Position numbers and translations under genes: made by a program. A DNA stretch of 64,000 nt, from assembly GCF_021596945.1 (NCBI RefSeq), contig NZ_CP063779.1:2144001-2208000 (forward strand), in the 5' to 3' direction. The notes beneath the pieces are model-generated. The model saw only the letters and a list, made by a program, of their open reading frames with translations. It had not been told where the DNA came from and did not search any database. Below, one piece after another: positions 1 to 9,880 of this stretch. This DNA is from Mongoliitalea daihaiensis (GTDB lineage Bacteria; Bacteroidota; Bacteroidia; Cytophagales; Cyclobacteriaceae). How positions within the stretch are numbered: the first letter of the stretch is position 1; the number at the start of each line of letters is the position of its first letter.

Positions 1-211
1 AGCGAAAAACCCAGATGTAAAGCTGGAAGATGCAGATTTATATGTGAAAACTATTTTTGTTGACGAAGGTCGTATGTTGAAAAGACTGAGACCTGCTCCT
101 CAAGGAAGAGCTCACAGAATCCGTAAAAGATCAAATCATGTAACCTTGATTGTTGACGCAGTCGATGCAGGTGTTACCGCTGATGAAGTAGAAACAACAG
201 AAAACAACTAA
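1..211 (+). CDS. rplV: 50S ribosomal protein L22, 3' part only
   Basis: Large-subunit protein that lines the peptide exit tunnel. Only the last 69 codons are inside the window; the frame is open from base 2 and stops with TAA at 209-211. The C-terminal hairpin region [19 protein letters not shown] is typical of L22. The family usually ends soon after this; here a short acidic tail (DEVETTENN) follows, as in other Bacteroidota. It lies 13 bp upstream of rpsC in the S10 gene order, which fixes the identity. Confidence 0.93.
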   Translation, partial: AKNPDVKLEDADLYVKTIFVDEGRMLKRLRPAPQGRAHRIRKRSNHVTLIVDAVDAGVTADEVETTENN

Positions 212-224
212 TTAAAATCAGACT

Positions 225-965
225 ATGGGACAAAAAATCAACCCAATTGGTTTTAGACTTGGTGTAATCAAGGGATGGGACTCTAACTGGTACGGTGGCA
301 AAGATTTTGCTGAGAAGCTGTATGAAGATCAGCAAATCAGGAAATACGTCAACGCTAGAATTCCAAAAGGAGGTATCTCAAAAGTTATCATCGAAAGAAC
401 TTTGAAGAGAATCACATTGACGATCCACACGGCAAGACCAGGAGTGGTAATCGGTAAAGGTGGTGCTGAAGTTGATAAATTGAAGGAGGAGTTGAAAAAA
501 CTTACCAACAAGGATGTACAAATCAACATCTTTGAAATTAAGCGTCCTGAATTGGATGCGAAGTTGGTAGGTGAGTCAATTGCTCAGCAATTACAAGCTA
601 GAATTTCCTTTAGAAGAGCAATGAAACAATCCATTGCTGCAACCATGAGAGTGGGAGCTGAAGGTATCAAAATCAAACTTTCCGGTAGATTGGGTGGTGC
701 TGAGATGGCACGTTCTGAAATGTACAAAGAAGGAAGAATTCCTTTGCATACATTGAGAGCTGACATTGATTATGCAGTTTCTGAAGCCTTGACTGTCTAT
801 GGTATCATTGGTATCAAAGTATGGATCTTCAAAGGTGAAGTGTACGGAAAGAGAGACCTTTCTCCAAATATTGGTGCTGCTGAGAGCAAATCTAATGCTG
901 GTAATCAAGCCAACAGAGGAAAGCGCAGAGAAGGCGGACCAAAGAGAAGAAAGAGAAATAACTAA
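225..965 (+). CDS. rpsC: 30S ribosomal protein S3
   Basis: Small-subunit protein at the mRNA entry channel. At 246 residues it has the usual N-terminal start [13 protein letters not shown], a type II KH domain with the GxxG loop in [13 protein letters not shown] (about residues 65-78), and the C-terminal S3 domain. The last ~30 residues form a Lys/Arg-rich tail ([14 protein letters not shown]) that is longer than in E. coli S3 and common in Bacteroidota. It sits between rplV and rplP, 23 bp from the latter, with no terminator, so it is co-transcribed. Confidence 0.97.
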   Translation: MGQKINPIGFRLGVIKGWDSNWYGGKDFAEKLYEDQQIRKYVNARIPKGGISKVIIERTLKRITLTIHTARPGVVIGKGGAEVDKLKEELKKLTNKDVQINIFEIKRPELDAKLVGESIAQQLQARISFRRAMKQSIAATMRVGAEGIKIKLSGRLGGAEMARSEMYKEGRIPLHTLRADIDYAVSEALTVYGIIGIKVWIFKGEVYGKRDLSPNIGAAESKSNAGNQANRGKRREGGPKRRKRNN

Positions 966-988
966 TTTATCACCATTAGTGAGAAATC

Positions 989-1408
989 ATGTTACAGCCT
1001 AAAAGAACAAAATATAGAAAAATGCATAAGGGCAGGATCAAAGGGATCGCTCAGAGAGGACACACACTCTCTTTCGGTAACTTTGGTATCAAGTCCCTAG
1101 AGGCAGGTTGGATAACTTCCCGTCAGATTGAGGCCGCTCGTATTGCTATGACAAGAGCAATGAAGAGAGAAGGTCAGGTTTGGATCAGAATTTTCCCTGA
1201 CAAACCAATCACTAAGAAGCCTGCTGAAGTACGTATGGGTAAAGGTAAAGGTGCTCCTGAATACTGGGTAGCAGTAATCAAGCCAGGAACAATCCTTTTT
1301 GAAGCTACTGGCGTAAGCTTGGAAGTGGCAAAAGAGGCCTTGAGATTGGCACAGCAAAAACTTCCTGTTAGTACGAATTTCATTGTACGTAGAGATTACG
1401 TAGGATAA
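989..1408 (+). CDS. rplP: 50S ribosomal protein L16
   Basis: Large-subunit protein near the A-site tRNA elbow. The 139-residue product begins [19 protein letters not shown] and contains the conserved [18 protein letters not shown] stretch (about residues 82-99), both diagnostic of bacterial L16. Length matches the family. It follows rpsC and precedes rpmC by 8 bp, the invariant S10 order. Confidence 0.97.
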   Translation: MLQPKRTKYRKMHKGRIKGIAQRGHTLSFGNFGIKSLEAGWITSRQIEAARIAMTRAMKREGQVWIRIFPDKPITKKPAEVRMGKGKGAPEYWVAVIKPGTILFEATGVSLEVAKEALRLAQQKLPVSTNFIVRRDYVG

Positions 1409-1416
1409 TAAACACT

Positions 1417-1611
1417 ATGAAAAACTCAGAAATCAGATCACTTTCCGAAAGTGAAATCATCGAGCGTATAGCCGCTGAGCAGCAAAATTTAACTAAGTTA
1501 AACTTCGCTCATGCTATTTCTCCTATTGAGAATCCAAATAAAATTAGGGAATCAAGACGTTTTATCGCGAGACTACAAACGATCTTGACAGAAAAACAAA
1601 GAGCTAAATAA
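1417..1611 (+). CDS. rpmC: 50S ribosomal protein L29
   Basis: Small helical protein at the exit-tunnel rim, where trigger factor and SRP dock. 64 residues, predicted as two long helices; the segment [20 protein letters not shown] followed by a basic [10 protein letters not shown] helix matches the L29 pattern. Position between rplP and rpsQ (7 bp) supports the assignment, since L29 sequences are poorly conserved. Confidence 0.93.
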   Translation: MKNSEIRSLSESEIIERIAAEQQNLTKLNFAHAISPIENPNKIRESRRFIARLQTILTEKQRAK

Positions 1612-1618
1612 GAAAAAG

Positions 1619-1882
1619 ATGGCTACTACTGAGAGAAATCTACGTAAAGAGAGAATTGGCAAAGTAGTCAGCAACAAGATGGATAAATCCATTACAGTTG
1701 CCGTAGAGAGAAAGGTAAAACACCCAATCTACGGCAAGTTTGTTGCCAAGACTACCAAATTTATGGTTCATGACGAGACAAATGATGCTAGAGAAGGCGA
1801 TGTTGTCAAAATTAGCGAAACTCGTCCGCTGAGTAAAAACAAGCGTTGGAGATTAGTAGAAATTATAGAAAGGGCTAAGTAA
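1619..1882 (+). CDS. rpsQ: 30S ribosomal protein S17
   Basis: Primary 16S rRNA-binding protein with an OB fold. 87 residues; conserved core [19 protein letters not shown] and the later [19 protein letters not shown] segment are characteristic. It ends 2 bp before rplN, so translation is probably coupled. Confidence 0.96.
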   Translation: MATTERNLRKERIGKVVSNKMDKSITVAVERKVKHPIYGKFVAKTTKFMVHDETNDAREGDVVKISETRPLSKNKRWRLVEIIERAK

Positions 1883-1884
1883 TC

Positions 1885-2253
1885 ATGATACAGCAAGAAT
1901 CCAGACTAAGCGTGGCGGATAATTCCGGTGCCAAAGAGGTGCTCGTAATCCGCGTGTTGGGTGGTACCAAGAAAAGGTATGCTTCCATCGGAGACAAAGT
2001 TGTAGTAACAGTTAAATCTGCTCTTTCTTCCAGCAACATGAAAAAAGGTACCGTTTCTAAAGCGGTTATCGTGAGAACGAAGAAAGAAATCAGACGTAAA
2101 GACGGTTCTTACATCAGATTCGAAGATAATGCAGCTGTATTGTTGAACAACAACAACGAGCCAAGAGGTAGCCGTATTTTCGGTCCTGTTGCAAGAGAGT
2201 TGAGAGATAAGCAGTATATGAAGATTGTATCTTTAGCCCCAGAAGTATTGTAA
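1885..2253 (+). CDS. rplN: 50S ribosomal protein L14
   Basis: Subunit-interface protein that contacts 16S helix 14. 122 residues, exactly the family length. It starts [19 protein letters not shown] and contains [15 protein letters not shown] near the C-terminus, both hallmarks of L14. It begins 2 bp after rpsQ and ends 2 bp before rplX. Confidence 0.97.
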   Translation: MIQQESRLSVADNSGAKEVLVIRVLGGTKKRYASIGDKVVVTVKSALSSSNMKKGTVSKAVIVRTKKEIRRKDGSYIRFEDNAAVLLNNNNEPRGSRIFGPVARELRDKQYMKIVSLAPEVL

Positions 2254-2255
2254 TC

Positions 2256-2600
2256 ATGGAAAGAAAATTTAACAAACAGCCAAAGCTACATATCAGAAGA
2301 GACGATGTCGTAAAGGTATTGTCAGGCGATGATAAAGGCAAAACAGGCAAGATATTGTCTGTTGATCTTGAAAAAAGAAGGGCTATCGTAGAAGGTCTTA
2401 ACATGGTAACAAAACATGTTAAACCAACTGCTTCCAATCCTCAAGGAGGAATCGAGAAAAAAGAAGCTCCTATTCACATTAGTAACCTTATGCTTGTAGA
2501 TCCTAAGACGGGTGAAGCTACCAAAACAGGTAGAAAAAGAAATGAGCAAGGTAAATTGGTAAGGTATTCCAAAAAAACAGGGGAGGTGATCAATGGCTAA
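2256..2600 (+). CDS. rplX: 50S ribosomal protein L24
   Basis: Assembly-initiator protein that binds the 5' region of 23S rRNA. 114 residues, with a KOW motif in [19 protein letters not shown] (about residues 16-34) and the conserved [20 protein letters not shown] segment. The 3' end overlaps the start of rplE by 8 bp, which suggests translational coupling. Confidence 0.96.
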   Translation: MERKFNKQPKLHIRRDDVVKVLSGDDKGKTGKILSVDLEKRRAIVEGLNMVTKHVKPTASNPQGGIEKKEAPIHISNLMLVDPKTGEATKTGRKRNEQGKLVRYSKKTGEVING

Positions 2601-3150
2601 GCCTAGAGTAAAAGATAGATATTTGACTGAAATTGCTCCAGCGCTTAAGGAGAAGTTTCAATATAAGTCAGTGATGCAGGTCCCTAAATTGACAAAAATT
2701 GTTGTTAATAAGGGTATCGGTGCAGCGGTAGCTGATAAAAAATTGGTTGATCAAGGTGTAGAAGAGCTTGGCTTAATCACTGGTCAGAGAGCTGTAGCTA
2801 CAAAGGCGAAAACTTCTGTATCCAACTTCAAGTTGAGAGAAGGAATGCCAATTGGTGCAAAAGTTACTCTTAGAGGTAACAAAATGTACGAATTCTTAGA
2901 CAGATTGATGACTGTTGCTCTTCCTCGTGTGAGAGATTTCAAAGGTATCAGCGATAAAGGTTTTGACGGAAGAGGTAACTATACCTTGGGTGTAACCGAG
3001 CAGATCATTTTCCCTGAAATCAGCATTGAGAAAGTTAACAGGATTTCCGGTATGGACATCACTTTCGTGACAACTGCTGCAACTGATGAAGAAAGCTATG
3101 CTTTATTGAAAGCTTTCGGTATGCCTTTCGTTAACAAAAATAATCAATAA
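2593..3150 (+). CDS. rplE: 50S ribosomal protein L5
   Basis: Central-protuberance protein that binds 5S rRNA and P-site tRNA. 185 residues; conserved segments include [36 protein letters not shown] and EQIIFPEI. Length and motif order fit the bacterial family. The start is inside the end of rplX (8 bp overlap). Confidence 0.97.
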   Translation: MAKPRVKDRYLTEIAPALKEKFQYKSVMQVPKLTKIVVNKGIGAAVADKKLVDQGVEELGLITGQRAVATKAKTSVSNFKLREGMPIGAKVTLRGNKMYEFLDRLMTVALPRVRDFKGISDKGFDGRGNYTLGVTEQIIFPEISIEKVNRISGMDITFVTTAATDEESYALLKAFGMPFVNKNNQ

Positions 3151-3154
3151 GAAT

Positions 3155-3424
3155 ATGGCAAGAGAGTCATTAAAAGCTCGTGAGAGAAAAAGAGAACATC
3201 TTGTAGCCAAGTTTGCTAAGAAAAGAGCAGAACTGAAAGCTGCTGGTGATTATGAAGCATTGGATAAACTTCCAAAAAATTCATCCCCGGTGAGACTGCA
3301 CAACAGATGTAAATTAACCGGTCGTCCGAAAGGATACATGAGGAAGTTTGGTGTCAATAGGGTTACTTTTAGAGAAATGGCTTCTGCTGGTAAAATTCCT
3401 GGTGTAACCAAATCTAGCTGGTAA
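3155..3424 (+). CDS. rpsN: 30S ribosomal protein S14, zinc-free form
   Basis: Late-assembling protein of the 30S head. 89 residues, the length of the long zinc-independent type: the zinc-ribbon CxxC pairs of the short form are absent and the only Cys is in [16 protein letters not shown]. The C-terminal SSW is typical. It is followed by an 84-bp gap with a promoter-like element before rpsH. Confidence 0.96.
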   Translation: MARESLKARERKREHLVAKFAKKRAELKAAGDYEALDKLPKNSSPVRLHNRCKLTGRPKGYMRKFGVNRVTFREMASAGKIPGVTKSSW

Positions 3425-3438
3425 AAAACAGGTAACTG

Positions 3439-3490
3439 TTTTTATTCTGAAAATCATTGTGTAACTTTGCACGCCCGTTTGGGAACGTGC
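3439..3490 (+). promoter_or_regulatory. Internal promoter and leader hairpin before rpsH
   Basis: The 84-bp rpsN-rpsH gap contains TAACTTTG at 3462-3469, a match to the Bacteroidota -7 consensus TAnnTTTG, with a T-rich stretch about 20 bp upstream (3439-3443). Immediately downstream, GCACG at 3469-3473 can pair with CGTGC at 3486-3490. The spacing suggests a start about 30 nt before rpsH, giving a separate transcript for the second half of the cluster. Inferred from sequence only. Confidence 0.5.
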
Positions 3491-3508
3491 AGTTAGACTT
3501 ATATAATT

Positions 3509-3904
3509 ATGACTGATCCAATAGCTGATTATCTAACAAGATTGAGAAACGCCATAAAGGCGTCTCATCGAATAGTTGAGATACCTGCTTCTAACATTAA
3601 AAAAGAAATGACCAAGGTCTTGTTTGACAAAGGTTATATTCAAAACTACAAGTTCGAGGAGAATGGTCCTCAAGGAACTATCAAAATAGCTTTGAAATAC
3701 AATCCTGCCACCAAGCAAAACGCCATCGTCAGTCTTTCTAGAATTAGTAAGCCAGGTTTGAGAAAGTATGTGAAACATGGAGATCTACCAAGAGTCATCA
3801 ACGGCTTAGGTATTGCAATCCTGTCCACATCTAAGGGTGTAATGACCGATAAAGAGGCCCGTGTAGAGGGTATCGGTGGAGAAGTACTTTGCTACGTATA
3901 TTAA
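3509..3904 (+). CDS. rpsH: 30S ribosomal protein S8
   Basis: Platform protein that binds 16S helix 21 and, in many bacteria, represses its own operon. 131 residues; it opens MTDPIADYLTRLRNA and ends with GIAILSTSKGVMTD and GGEVLCYVY, all standard S8 signatures. It is the first gene after the gap with the putative internal promoter and precedes rplF by 9 bp. Confidence 0.97.
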   Translation: MTDPIADYLTRLRNAIKASHRIVEIPASNIKKEMTKVLFDKGYIQNYKFEENGPQGTIKIALKYNPATKQNAIVSLSRISKPGLRKYVKHGDLPRVINGLGIAILSTSKGVMTDKEARVEGIGGEVLCYVY

Positions 3905-3913
3905 TAAACCGTC

Positions 3914-4471
3914 ATGTCAAGAATAGGTAAAAAACCAATAAATCTACCTGCGGGTGTTACTGTAGACGTGTCAGCACATAATACTGTCACTGTTAAAGGT
4001 CCCAAAGGTACGCTAGTTAGGGATGTGAATCCCGATATTACCGTGAAGGTTGAAGGCAATGAATTGCTTGTAGAGAGACCAACGGATTCCAAAAGACATA
4101 AGTCTTTACACGGATTGTACCGTTCTTTAATCAACAACATGGTTGTTGGTGTATCCGATGGATACAAAAAAGAAATGGAATTGGTCGGTGTAGGTTACAA
4201 GGCATCTAATCAGGGACAAGTTCTAGAACTTTCTCTTGGTTATTCCCACAGTATTTTCTTTGCGTTGCCGGAGTCAATTAAACTGACTACTGAAACTCCT
4301 AAGGGTAAAAACCCTTTGGTAACTTTGGAAGGTATCGATAAAGAATTAGTAGGTCAAATAGCTGCAAAGATCAGATCCTTGCGTAAGGTAGAACCTTACA
4401 AAGGTAAAGGTGTACGCTTCGTAGGTGAAATTGTAAGACGTAAGGCTGGTAAAACTGCTGGTAAAAAATAA
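3914..4471 (+). CDS. rplF: 50S ribosomal protein L6
   Basis: Protein at the factor-binding side of the 50S subunit near the sarcin-ricin loop. 185 residues with two L6 domains; MSRIGKKPINLPAGV at the start and EPYKGKGVRFVGEIVRRKAGK near the end are diagnostic. Ends 5 bp before rplR. Confidence 0.97.
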   Translation: MSRIGKKPINLPAGVTVDVSAHNTVTVKGPKGTLVRDVNPDITVKVEGNELLVERPTDSKRHKSLHGLYRSLINNMVVGVSDGYKKEMELVGVGYKASNQGQVLELSLGYSHSIFFALPESIKLTTETPKGKNPLVTLEGIDKELVGQIAAKIRSLRKVEPYKGKGVRFVGEIVRRKAGKTAGKK

Positions 4472-4476
4472 TTAAG

Positions 4477-4827
4477 ATGGCTTTTAATAAGAATTTCAGA
4501 AGACTTAGAATCAAGAAAAGTATTCGTAGAAAAATCAACGGTACAGATTCAAGACCTCGTTTGTCAGTATTTAAAAGCAATACTGGTATTTACGCGCAAT
4601 TAGTGGATGATTTGAAAGGTCATACACTTGCTCAGGCGTCTTCCAAAGAACTTGGTTCCGTTAAGAATGCCAATGTATCAGTTTCTAAAGAAGTTGGTAA
4701 AAAACTAGCTGAAAGAGCTGTAGAAAAGGGTGTTTCGGAAGTAGTATTCGACAGAAGCGGCTATTTGTATCATGGTAACGTTAAAGCTTTAGCCGACGGT
4801 GCTAGAGAAGGTGGCCTTAAATTCTAA
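4477..4827 (+). CDS. rplR: 50S ribosomal protein L18
   Basis: 5S rRNA-binding protein of the central protuberance. 116 residues; basic N-terminus, the core [20 protein letters not shown], and the C-terminal [20 protein letters not shown] segment identify it. Lies between rplF and rpsE with 5-bp gaps on both sides. Confidence 0.97.
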   Translation: MAFNKNFRRLRIKKSIRRKINGTDSRPRLSVFKSNTGIYAQLVDDLKGHTLAQASSKELGSVKNANVSVSKEVGKKLAERAVEKGVSEVVFDRSGYLYHGNVKALADGAREGGLKF

Positions 4828-4832
4828 TAATT

Positions 4833-5351
4833 ATGTCTCAACTAAGAAGAAAACCCATTAGGGCAACAGATACTGAGTTAAAAGAAAAAGTAGTAGCGAT
4901 CAACCGAGTTGCGAAAGTAGTAAAGGGTGGTCGTAGATTTTCTTTCTCTGCTATTGTGGTAGTAGGTGACGGAAATGGCGTAGTAGGTTACGGCCTAGGA
5001 AAAGCCAATGAAGTTACAGATGCAATCACTAAAGGAATTGAAGATGCTAAGAAAAACTTGGTGAGAGTACCGGTATTGAAAGGTACTATTCCTCACGAGC
5101 AACTTGGTAAATTCGGTGGCGGTTTTGTATTGATCAAGCCAGCTGCTGCAGGTACCGGTGTTATTGCTGGTGGTGCGATGCGTGCTGTATTGGAATCTGC
5201 CGGCGTTACTGACGTATTGGCGAAGTCTAAAGGATCTTCCAATCCACATAACGTGGTAAAGGCAACTATTGATGCCCTGGTACAATTAAGAGATGCTATC
5301 AGCGTTTCTCAGCAGAGAGGTGTTAAAATGTCAAAAGTATTTAACGGCTAA
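4833..5351 (+). CDS. rpsE: 30S ribosomal protein S5
   Basis: Accuracy-determining small-subunit protein. 172 residues: N-terminal double-stranded-RNA-binding fold with [19 protein letters not shown] and [10 protein letters not shown], then the C-terminal domain with [20 protein letters not shown]. Length and order are normal. It ends 5 bp before rpmD. Confidence 0.97.
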   Translation: MSQLRRKPIRATDTELKEKVVAINRVAKVVKGGRRFSFSAIVVVGDGNGVVGYGLGKANEVTDAITKGIEDAKKNLVRVPVLKGTIPHEQLGKFGGGFVLIKPAAAGTGVIAGGAMRAVLESAGVTDVLAKSKGSSNPHNVVKATIDALVQLRDAISVSQQRGVKMSKVFNG

Positions 5352-5356
5352 GAGAA

Positions 5357-5536
5357 ATGACGAAGGTAAAAATCACACAAATTAAAAGTACCATCAAAAG
5401 ACCAAAAGACCAAAAAGCTACTATCATTGCGCTTGGTCTTGGTAAAATCAATAGGTCTGTAGTAGTAGAATCCAATCCTGCTATCAATGGTATGATCAAT
5501 AAAGTTAGTCACCTTGTAAAAGTGGAGGAAGCTTAA
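5357..5536 (+). CDS. rpmD: 50S ribosomal protein L30
   Basis: Small large-subunit protein, 59 residues, translated from ATG at 5357 to TAA at 5534-5536. The N-terminus [13 protein letters not shown] and the motif [17 protein letters not shown] match the L30 ferredoxin-like fold. It lies in the 186-bp space between rpsE and rplO, where L30 is expected, and stops 1 bp before the rplO start. Confidence 0.95.
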   Translation: MTKVKITQIKSTIKRPKDQKATIIALGLGKINRSVVVESNPAINGMINKVSHLVKVEEA

Positions 5537-5537
5537 T

Positions 5538-5984
5538 ATGAAACTACATACACTAAAACCTGCTGAGGGTTCTGTAAAATCCCGAAAGAGAATCGGTCGT
5601 GGTACAGGTTCTGGTAGAGGAGGTACTTCTACAAGAGGTCATAAGGGAGCAAAATCAAGATCTGGTTATAAGACCAAGCTTGGATTTGAAGGTGGTCAAA
5701 TGCCTCTTCAGAGACGTGTTCCTAAGTTTGGGTTTAAGAGCTTAAACAAAGTTTACTCTAAACCAATCAACCTTTCTACGCTGCAAGAATTGGCTTCTCA
5801 ATTCAACTTGGACACCATTTCTTTCGACACTTTAATAGAGCATGGATTAGTTTCTAAAAAAGATGTTGTAAAAGTGTTAGGTAGAGGCGAACTTACGGCC
5901 AAATTAAATGTTAGTGCTCACTCATTCTCTGCTTCCGCTGTTGAAGCTATTGAAAAAGTAGGCGGAACGGTAAATAAGATTTAA
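5538..5984 (+). CDS. rplO: 50S ribosomal protein L15
   Basis: Late-assembly large-subunit protein. 148 residues with the Gly/Arg-rich N-terminal extension RIGRGTGSGRGGTSTRGHKG and the globular part beginning GFEGGQMPLQRRVPKFGF. Precedes secY by 6 bp, the conserved spc arrangement. Confidence 0.97.
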   Translation: MKLHTLKPAEGSVKSRKRIGRGTGSGRGGTSTRGHKGAKSRSGYKTKLGFEGGQMPLQRRVPKFGFKSLNKVYSKPINLSTLQELASQFNLDTISFDTLIEHGLVSKKDVVKVLGRGELTAKLNVSAHSFSASAVEAIEKVGGTVNKI

Positions 5985-5990
5985 GATTAA

Positions 5991-7313
5991 ATGAAAAAGT
6001 TCATCTCAACAGTTAAGAATATCTTTTCTATTGAAGATTTAAGAATCCGAATTATGAATACAATCGGTTTACTGATTGTATTCAGATTGGGTTCTTTCAT
6101 CGTTTTACCAGGTGTGGACCCTTCTAAGTTGGGTGATGCTCCAGAAGGTATATTTGGTTTGATCGATACTTTCCTAGGAGGTGCATTTAGTAATGCATCC
6201 ATCTTTGGTCTAGGGATCATGCCATACATATCTGCTTCCATTGTGTTGCAGTTATTAACTGTTGGTGTTCCATATTTTCAAAAATTACAGAAAGAGGGAG
6301 AGTCAGGGAGAAAAAGAATCAATCAAATCACTCGTGTATTGACAATTGCAATCACAGTTGCTCAGGGTATCGGCTATATTACAGCTACTATCCTTCCAAC
6401 TGGCGCGGTAATGGTTGACACTACGTTATTCATGTTTAGTTCATTGGTATTGCTTTCGGCTGGTACTATGTTCTGTATGTGGATTGGTGAAAAGATCACG
6501 GAGAAAGGTATCGGTAATGGTATTTCCATGTTGATCATGATTGGAATCATCTCTCGATTCCCAGGTGCGATTATTGCTGAGGTACTTTCTAAAGGTACTT
6601 CAGGGATGTTACTATTATTGTTAGAAGCTGCTGTCTTGTTCTTCGTTGTACTTGGAACGGTTGCTTTGACGGAAGCTACTCGTAGAATTCCTGTGCAGTA
6701 TGCAAAACAGGTTGTGGGTGGTAAAGTCTATGGCGGTCAGCGTCAGTATATCCCTATCAAGGTAAATGCTTCTGGTGTAATGCCGATTATCTTTGCTCAG
6801 TCTTTGATGTTTTTACCAGCATTGATTGCTCAAATATGGTCAGCGGACAATGATATTGCCAATTATATTGGAAGTACATTCAGTGATTTCACCTCTTGGC
6901 AGTACAACCTTGTATTTGCTATCATGATCATTCTCTTCACATTCTTCTACACTGCTATCACGGTCAATCCGGAGCAGATTTCTGAAGATTTGAAAAGAAA
7001 TGGTGGATTTGTACCAGGCATTAAGCCGGGGGCTCCTACCGCTGATTTTATTGATAACATTATTTCTAGAATTACGCTGCCTGGATCTATATTATTATCT
7101 GTAGTTGCCATTCTCCCTGCGTTTGCGATTATTGCAGGTGTTGGAGGAGAGTTTGCTCAGTTCTATGGTGGTACTTCTCTTTTGATCATGGTAGGTGTTA
7201 TCATGGATACATTGAGACAAATTGAAAGTTACCTATTGATGAGACACTACGAGGGTATGATGAAGAGTGGGAATATGAAAAACAACCCTTCAAATTACGC
7301 CGCTGCACTATGA
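5991..7313 (+). CDS. secY: Preprotein translocase subunit SecY
   Basis: Central channel of the Sec translocon in the inner membrane. 440 residues with ten predicted TM helices. Recognisable pieces are GIMPYISASIVLQLL (TM2), the GEKITEKGIGNGISMLIM loop, the RRIPVQYAKQ cytoplasmic loop and NPEQISEDLKRNGGFVPGI. The stop overlaps the map start by 4 bp (ATGA), giving coupled translation with the enzyme that trims the initiator Met. Confidence 0.97.
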   Translation: MKKFISTVKNIFSIEDLRIRIMNTIGLLIVFRLGSFIVLPGVDPSKLGDAPEGIFGLIDTFLGGAFSNASIFGLGIMPYISASIVLQLLTVGVPYFQKLQKEGESGRKRINQITRVLTIAITVAQGIGYITATILPTGAVMVDTTLFMFSSLVLLSAGTMFCMWIGEKITEKGIGNGISMLIMIGIISRFPGAIIAEVLSKGTSGMLLLLLEAAVLFFVVLGTVALTEATRRIPVQYAKQVVGGKVYGGQRQYIPIKVNASGVMPIIFAQSLMFLPALIAQIWSADNDIANYIGSTFSDFTSWQYNLVFAIMIILFTFFYTAITVNPEQISEDLKRNGGFVPGIKPGAPTADFIDNIISRITLPGSILLSVVAILPAFAIIAGVGGEFAQFYGGTSLLIMVGVIMDTLRQIESYLLMRHYEGMMKSGNMKNNPSNYAAAL

Positions 7314-8083
7314 TTCACTACAAGACTTTAGACGAAGTCCAGTTAATCAAAGAAAGTGCTCAAATATTAGGAAAAGCTCACGGCGAAGTCGCCAAGTGTA
7401 TAAAGGAAGGGGTAAAGACCTCTTATCTAGATAAAATTGCGGAAGAGTACATTAGAGATAATGCTGGTGTACCTTCCTTCAAAGGTTATAACGGGTTCCC
7501 AGGGACTTTATGTATCTCGGTCAATGAGGTCGTAGTTCATGGTTTTCCCAGTGAATATGTTTTGAAAGATGGCGATATAATCTCAGTAGATTGTGGAGTC
7601 TTTCACCAAGGTTTTCATAGCGATTGCGCTTATACTTACCCTGTCGGTGAAGTTTCCCCTGCTGTTTTGTCATTGCTCAAAGTCACCCGAGAGTCACTTT
7701 ATCTAGGGATTGAAAAGGCTGTTTTAGGAAATCGGATTGGAGACATTGGTCATGCCATTCAAAAGTTTGTAGAATCCAAAGGTTATACGGTTGTTCGTGA
7801 GCTTGTTGGTCATGGACTTGGTAAAAATCTTCATGAAGCTCCTGAGGTTCCTAATTATGGAAAGAGAGGTAGTGGTCCAACATTGAAAGATGGACTAGTG
7901 ATTGCGATCGAGCCCATGATTAATTTAGGTACACGGAATATTGTACAAGAACGGGACGGATGGACGATTAGAACAGCTGATAGAAAGCCTTCTGCACATT
8001 TTGAGCACACCGTAGCGATATTTGAGGATAGGACCGAGATTCTGACGACTCATCAATACATAGAAGAAATTATTAAATTCTAA
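7310..8083 (+). CDS. map: Methionine aminopeptidase, type I
   Basis: Removes the N-terminal Met from nascent proteins; dinuclear metal enzyme of the cytoplasm. 257 residues. The metal ligands are visible in order: Asp in [16 protein letters not shown] (two Asp), His in [15 protein letters not shown], Glu in IAIEPMI and Glu in [10 protein letters not shown]; the substrate His is in VVHGFPS. It overlaps secY by 4 bp and precedes infA by 2 bp. Confidence 0.97.
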   Translation: MIHYKTLDEVQLIKESAQILGKAHGEVAKCIKEGVKTSYLDKIAEEYIRDNAGVPSFKGYNGFPGTLCISVNEVVVHGFPSEYVLKDGDIISVDCGVFHQGFHSDCAYTYPVGEVSPAVLSLLKVTRESLYLGIEKAVLGNRIGDIGHAIQKFVESKGYTVVRELVGHGLGKNLHEAPEVPNYGKRGSGPTLKDGLVIAIEPMINLGTRNIVQERDGWTIRTADRKPSAHFEHTVAIFEDRTEILTTHQYIEEIIKF

Positions 8084-8085
8084 AT

Positions 8086-8304
8086 ATGGCTAAGCAAACA
8101 TCTATAGAGCAAGATGGAACAATCATAGAAGCGTTATCTAACGCTATGTTTAAAGTGGAGCTGGAAAATGGGCATCAATTGATTGCGCATATTTCCGGGA
8201 AAATGAGAATGAATTATATCAAGATCCTTCCGGGTGACAAAGTGAAATTAGAGCTGTCTCCTTACGATCTTTCAAAAGGTAGAATCGTTTACAGATATAA
8301 ATAA
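8086..8304 (+). CDS. infA: Translation initiation factor IF-1
   Basis: Binds the 30S A-site during initiation. 72 residues forming an OB (S1-like) fold; [20 protein letters not shown] and [19 protein letters not shown] are near-invariant. The neighbouring map and rpmJ genes match the usual order. Confidence 0.97.
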   Translation: MAKQTSIEQDGTIIEALSNAMFKVELENGHQLIAHISGKMRMNYIKILPGDKVKLELSPYDLSKGRIVYRYK

Positions 8305-8310
8305 AATATC

Positions 8311-8427
8311 ATGAAAGTTAAGGCATCAATCAAGAAGAGAAGTGTTGATTGTAAAGTAATCAGAAGAAACGGTAAACTTTACGTGATCAACAAGAAGAAT
8401 CCTAAGTTTAAACAAAGACAAGGTTAA
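8311..8427 (+). CDS. rpmJ: 50S ribosomal protein L36, zinc-free form
   Basis: 38-residue protein starting [20 protein letters not shown] and ending PKFKQRQG. The zinc ligands of canonical L36 (CxxC, C, H) are mostly replaced: only Cys14 remains, while the other positions are Ser11, Asn27 and Phe32. It is therefore a C-minus type that should not need zinc, matching the zinc-free S14 upstream. Placement between infA and rpsM is standard. Confidence 0.95.
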   Translation: MKVKASIKKRSVDCKVIRRNGKLYVINKKNPKFKQRQG

Positions 8428-8432
8428 TCATT

Positions 8433-8810
<378 letters not shown>

Positions 8811-8825
8811 ATCTTGACATAGATT

Positions 8826-9224
8826 ATGGCTCAGAAAAGAAACGATAAAGCTAAAAGTAAAAAGAGAGTAGTTAAGGTAGAAGCCGTAGGCCAAGCGCAC
8901 ATCAGAGCTTCCTTTAACAACATCATCATCTCTATTACTAACAACTCTGGTCAGGTGATTTCTTGGGCTTCTGCCGGTAAAATGGGTTTCAGAGGTTCTA
9001 AGAAAAACACTCCTTATGCTGCACAAATGGCCGCTCAAAACTGCGGACAGGTAGCTTACGACTTAGGTTTAAGAAAAATTGAAGTATTTGTAAAGGGTCC
9101 TGGTTCCGGTAGGGAGTCTGCGATTAGAACTTTGCAAAATGTTGGTCTTGATGTAACTACGATTGTTGATGTGACACCACTTCCGCACAACGGATGTCGT
9201 CCTCCTAAACGTAGAAGAGTATAA
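8826..9224 (+). CDS. rpsK: 30S ribosomal protein S11
   Basis: Platform protein near the Shine-Dalgarno helix and the mRNA exit. 132 residues; [34 protein letters not shown] and the C-terminal [18 protein letters not shown] are conserved. Fifteen base pairs downstream of rpsM. Confidence 0.97.
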   Translation: MAQKRNDKAKSKKRVVKVEAVGQAHIRASFNNIIISITNNSGQVISWASAGKMGFRGSKKNTPYAAQMAAQNCGQVAYDLGLRKIEVFVKGPGSGRESAIRTLQNVGLDVTTIVDVTPLPHNGCRPPKRRRV

Positions 9225-9243
9225 TTATTAAATAAGATACACA

Positions 9244-9849
9244 ATGGCAAGATATACAGGTCCAAAGGCAAAAATCGCCAGAAGATTCGGCGAGCCGATC
9301 GAAGGATATAGCAAAGCTCTCCAAAAAAAGAACTACCCTCCAGGACAACACGGTAGAGGTAGAAGAAAAAAGCAGTCTGAATACGCTATTCAGCTTGGCG
9401 AAAAACAAAAGGCAAAATACATTTATGGTGTTTTGGAAAGACAATTCGCTAAATTATTTAATATCGCTTCCAGAAAAGGTGGTATTACAGGTGAAAACTT
9501 GTTGCAGTTGTTGGAATCAAGGTTGGATAACACCGTTTACAGGTTAGGAATTGCTCCTACCAGAAGAGGTGCTAGACAATTGGTTTCTCACAAGCATATT
9601 TTAGTAAATGGTGAGGTGGTTAACATTCCATCATACACGCTTAAGCCAGGCGATGTTGTTTCGGTAAGAGAGCGTTCCAAGTCATTGGAAGCTATTACAA
9701 ACAGCTTAGCGGGTAAGGGAAGTTCTCGTTTTTCTTGGTTAGAGTGGGATAACTCAGCATTATCAGGAAAGTTTGTCTCTGTTCCAGTGAGGGAAGATAT
9801 TCCTGAAAACATCAAGGAGCAGTTGATCGTCGAACTTTACTCTAAATAA
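9244..9849 (+). CDS. rpsD: 30S ribosomal protein S4
   Basis: Assembly-initiating 16S-binding protein and usual autoregulator of the alpha operon. 201 residues with the S4 N-terminal domain ([15 protein letters not shown]) and an S4 RNA-binding domain around [19 protein letters not shown] and [17 protein letters not shown]. It is the only copy in the window and sits between rpsK and rpoA. Confidence 0.97.
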   Translation: MARYTGPKAKIARRFGEPIEGYSKALQKKNYPPGQHGRGRRKKQSEYAIQLGEKQKAKYIYGVLERQFAKLFNIASRKGGITGENLLQLLESRLDNTVYRLGIAPTRRGARQLVSHKHILVNGEVVNIPSYTLKPGDVVSVRERSKSLEAITNSLAGKGSSRFSWLEWDNSALSGKFVSVPVREDIPENIKEQLIVELYSK

Positions 9850-9880
9850 TAAACTTTCAGACTTAAATAGAACTATTGAT

